Of a DNA stretch of 64,000 bases, positions 63,008 to 64,000 are shown in pieces. The stretch lies in assembly GCA_002633005.1 (NCBI GenBank), contig NMRA01000079.1, forward strand, positions 566,183 to 630,182, read 5' to 3'. Each line of letters starts with the position of its first letter. Within the stretch, counting starts at the first letter, position 1. The notes under the pieces are model-generated. The model worked only from the letters and a program-made list of their open reading frames with translations, was not told the DNA's origin and searched no databases. Position numbers and translations under genes: made by a program. The DNA comes from Phoronis australis. Its lineage: Eukaryota > Phoronida > Phoronidae.

Positions 63008-63960
63008 CATAACAAGAGCAACGCAGAGCGTTGAAATGTGCCCACGACTGCACTGCAAACGGTGTGCTTCTAGAGTTGTTTATTTGTATCATAAAAATGA
63101 CCACCAGATGGTGCAAAACGTCCAATCCATCTGCAAATGGAACATGCCATCGCTTCTTCAATAGAAAGCTATTTACTAAATTTCATAACAAGAGCAATGC
63201 GGAGCAATGAAATGCACCCACGAATGCATCGCAAATGGTGTGCTTTTAGCCAGGGTTGTTTATTTGTGACTTAAAAATGGCCACTAGATGGTGCAAAAAC
63301 AAACAATCCATACGAAAATGGGAATATGTCATTGCTTCTTAAATACAAAGCTATACATAAAATTTCATAGAAATCCATCATGGAACTACAGAGAAACAAA
63401 AGGAAAACAGATGAATAAAATGAAATTGCCACTAGGGGGCACACTGCTCATTGGATCCGCCTGAAAGTCGTCATTGAATGTTGTTAGCTTCATATAAATA
63501 TACTTACAAATTAAATTTAATAAAGATCCTGCAGTGGGTTTAAGAGATACAGATGCCCGTATTCAAAATTTTATGAAAATCCGTTGAGGACCTTTGAGGA
63601 TACAGAGGTAAAGGTAAAGCTAAAATTGCCACCAGGGGGCACACCAGCAGTCAGATCCATCCGAAAATTGTCATCGTCTGTTGTCAACATAAACACAATT
63701 CTTAAATTTAGTAAAGATCTTACAAATAGCTTACGAGATACAGCCATAGGCGCAAAAAAACAAAACTGCCACTAGGAGGCACCACAGTAGTCGAAGTCAT
63801 CAGAAAATCATCGTCACCCGTCCACTTCATAGTAAAAACATACATGTCAATTTTCACAATTATCCTGAAAGCAGTTTGGTTGATAGAGGGGTGGACGCCA
63901 AAAAACAGATTCAAAAACAGTAAAAATGGCCACCAGGTGGCGCAAACTAGGTCAAATCCA
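63008..63960 (+). repeat. Six diverged tandem units, each with a CTCF-like motif
   Basis: Motifs of form CCACYAGRKGGYRC lie at 63101-63114, 63281-63294, 63429-63442, 63629-63642, 63769-63782 and 63930-63943, all in the same orientation. Each is followed by an ATCCATCYGAAAA-like block. Unit spacing is 140-200 bp. The first two units also share an AACAAGAGCAA..GAAATG..CCCACGA block that recurs once at about 8990-9090. Confidence 0.75.
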
Positions 63961-64000
63961 TCTGAAAACGGAAAGATAGTGTCACCTCACTAATAGAAGC

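Overview
This window is nuclear DNA of an invertebrate animal. It has long introns with GT..AG borders, AT-rich non-coding DNA packed with small repeats, a decayed L1/Tx1-type LINE, and genes typical of Metazoa. KATNAL2, a metazoan SH2-tailed myosin and a tandem set of fatty-acid-binding-protein (FABP) genes point to a marine invertebrate, perhaps a deuterostome such as a hemichordate or amphioxus. The sequence alone does not settle the species. No bacterial features are present.

Layout. (1) 1-30 kb holds a tandem array of three FABP-family genes on the minus strand. Copy C is only its first exon (2266-2338) and runs off the left edge. Copy A is complete (8668-16635) and so is copy B (22406-29994). 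Between and inside them lie a dead LINE (about 4.0-8.2 kb, minus), many copies of one repeat family (called family X here) and several inverted-repeat elements. (2) 30.8-47.3 kb, plus strand: KATNAL2 (katanin p60 A-like 2), with 14 exons read directly and one more predicted inside an assembly gap (43722-44447). Its start lies 820 bp head-to-head from FABP copy B. (3) 47.3-53.1 kb is the convergent intergenic/3'UTR zone. (4) 53.1-62.8 kb, minus strand: the last ten exons of a larger gene encoding the end of an IQ motif, a short coiled coil, an acidic linker, an SH2 domain and a tyrosine-rich C-terminus. This fits the tail of an SH2-containing (class XXVIII-type) myosin whose motor would lie beyond the right edge. 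(5) 63.0-64.0 kb: a diverged tandem array carrying six CTCF-like motifs in one orientation.

The three gene groups are functionally unrelated: cytosolic lipid/hydrophobic-ligand binding, microtubule severing, and actin motor/phosphotyrosine signalling. The most notable observations are: the FABP exon 2 split by an extra intron with the total of 173 nt preserved; loss of the fatty-acid-carboxylate residues in both complete FABPs; a CACGTG box at matching positions upstream of all three FABP starts; a three-fold 31-bp duplication of a KATNAL2 splice acceptor; the six-unit CTCF-like array; family X; and several strong hairpins inside introns.
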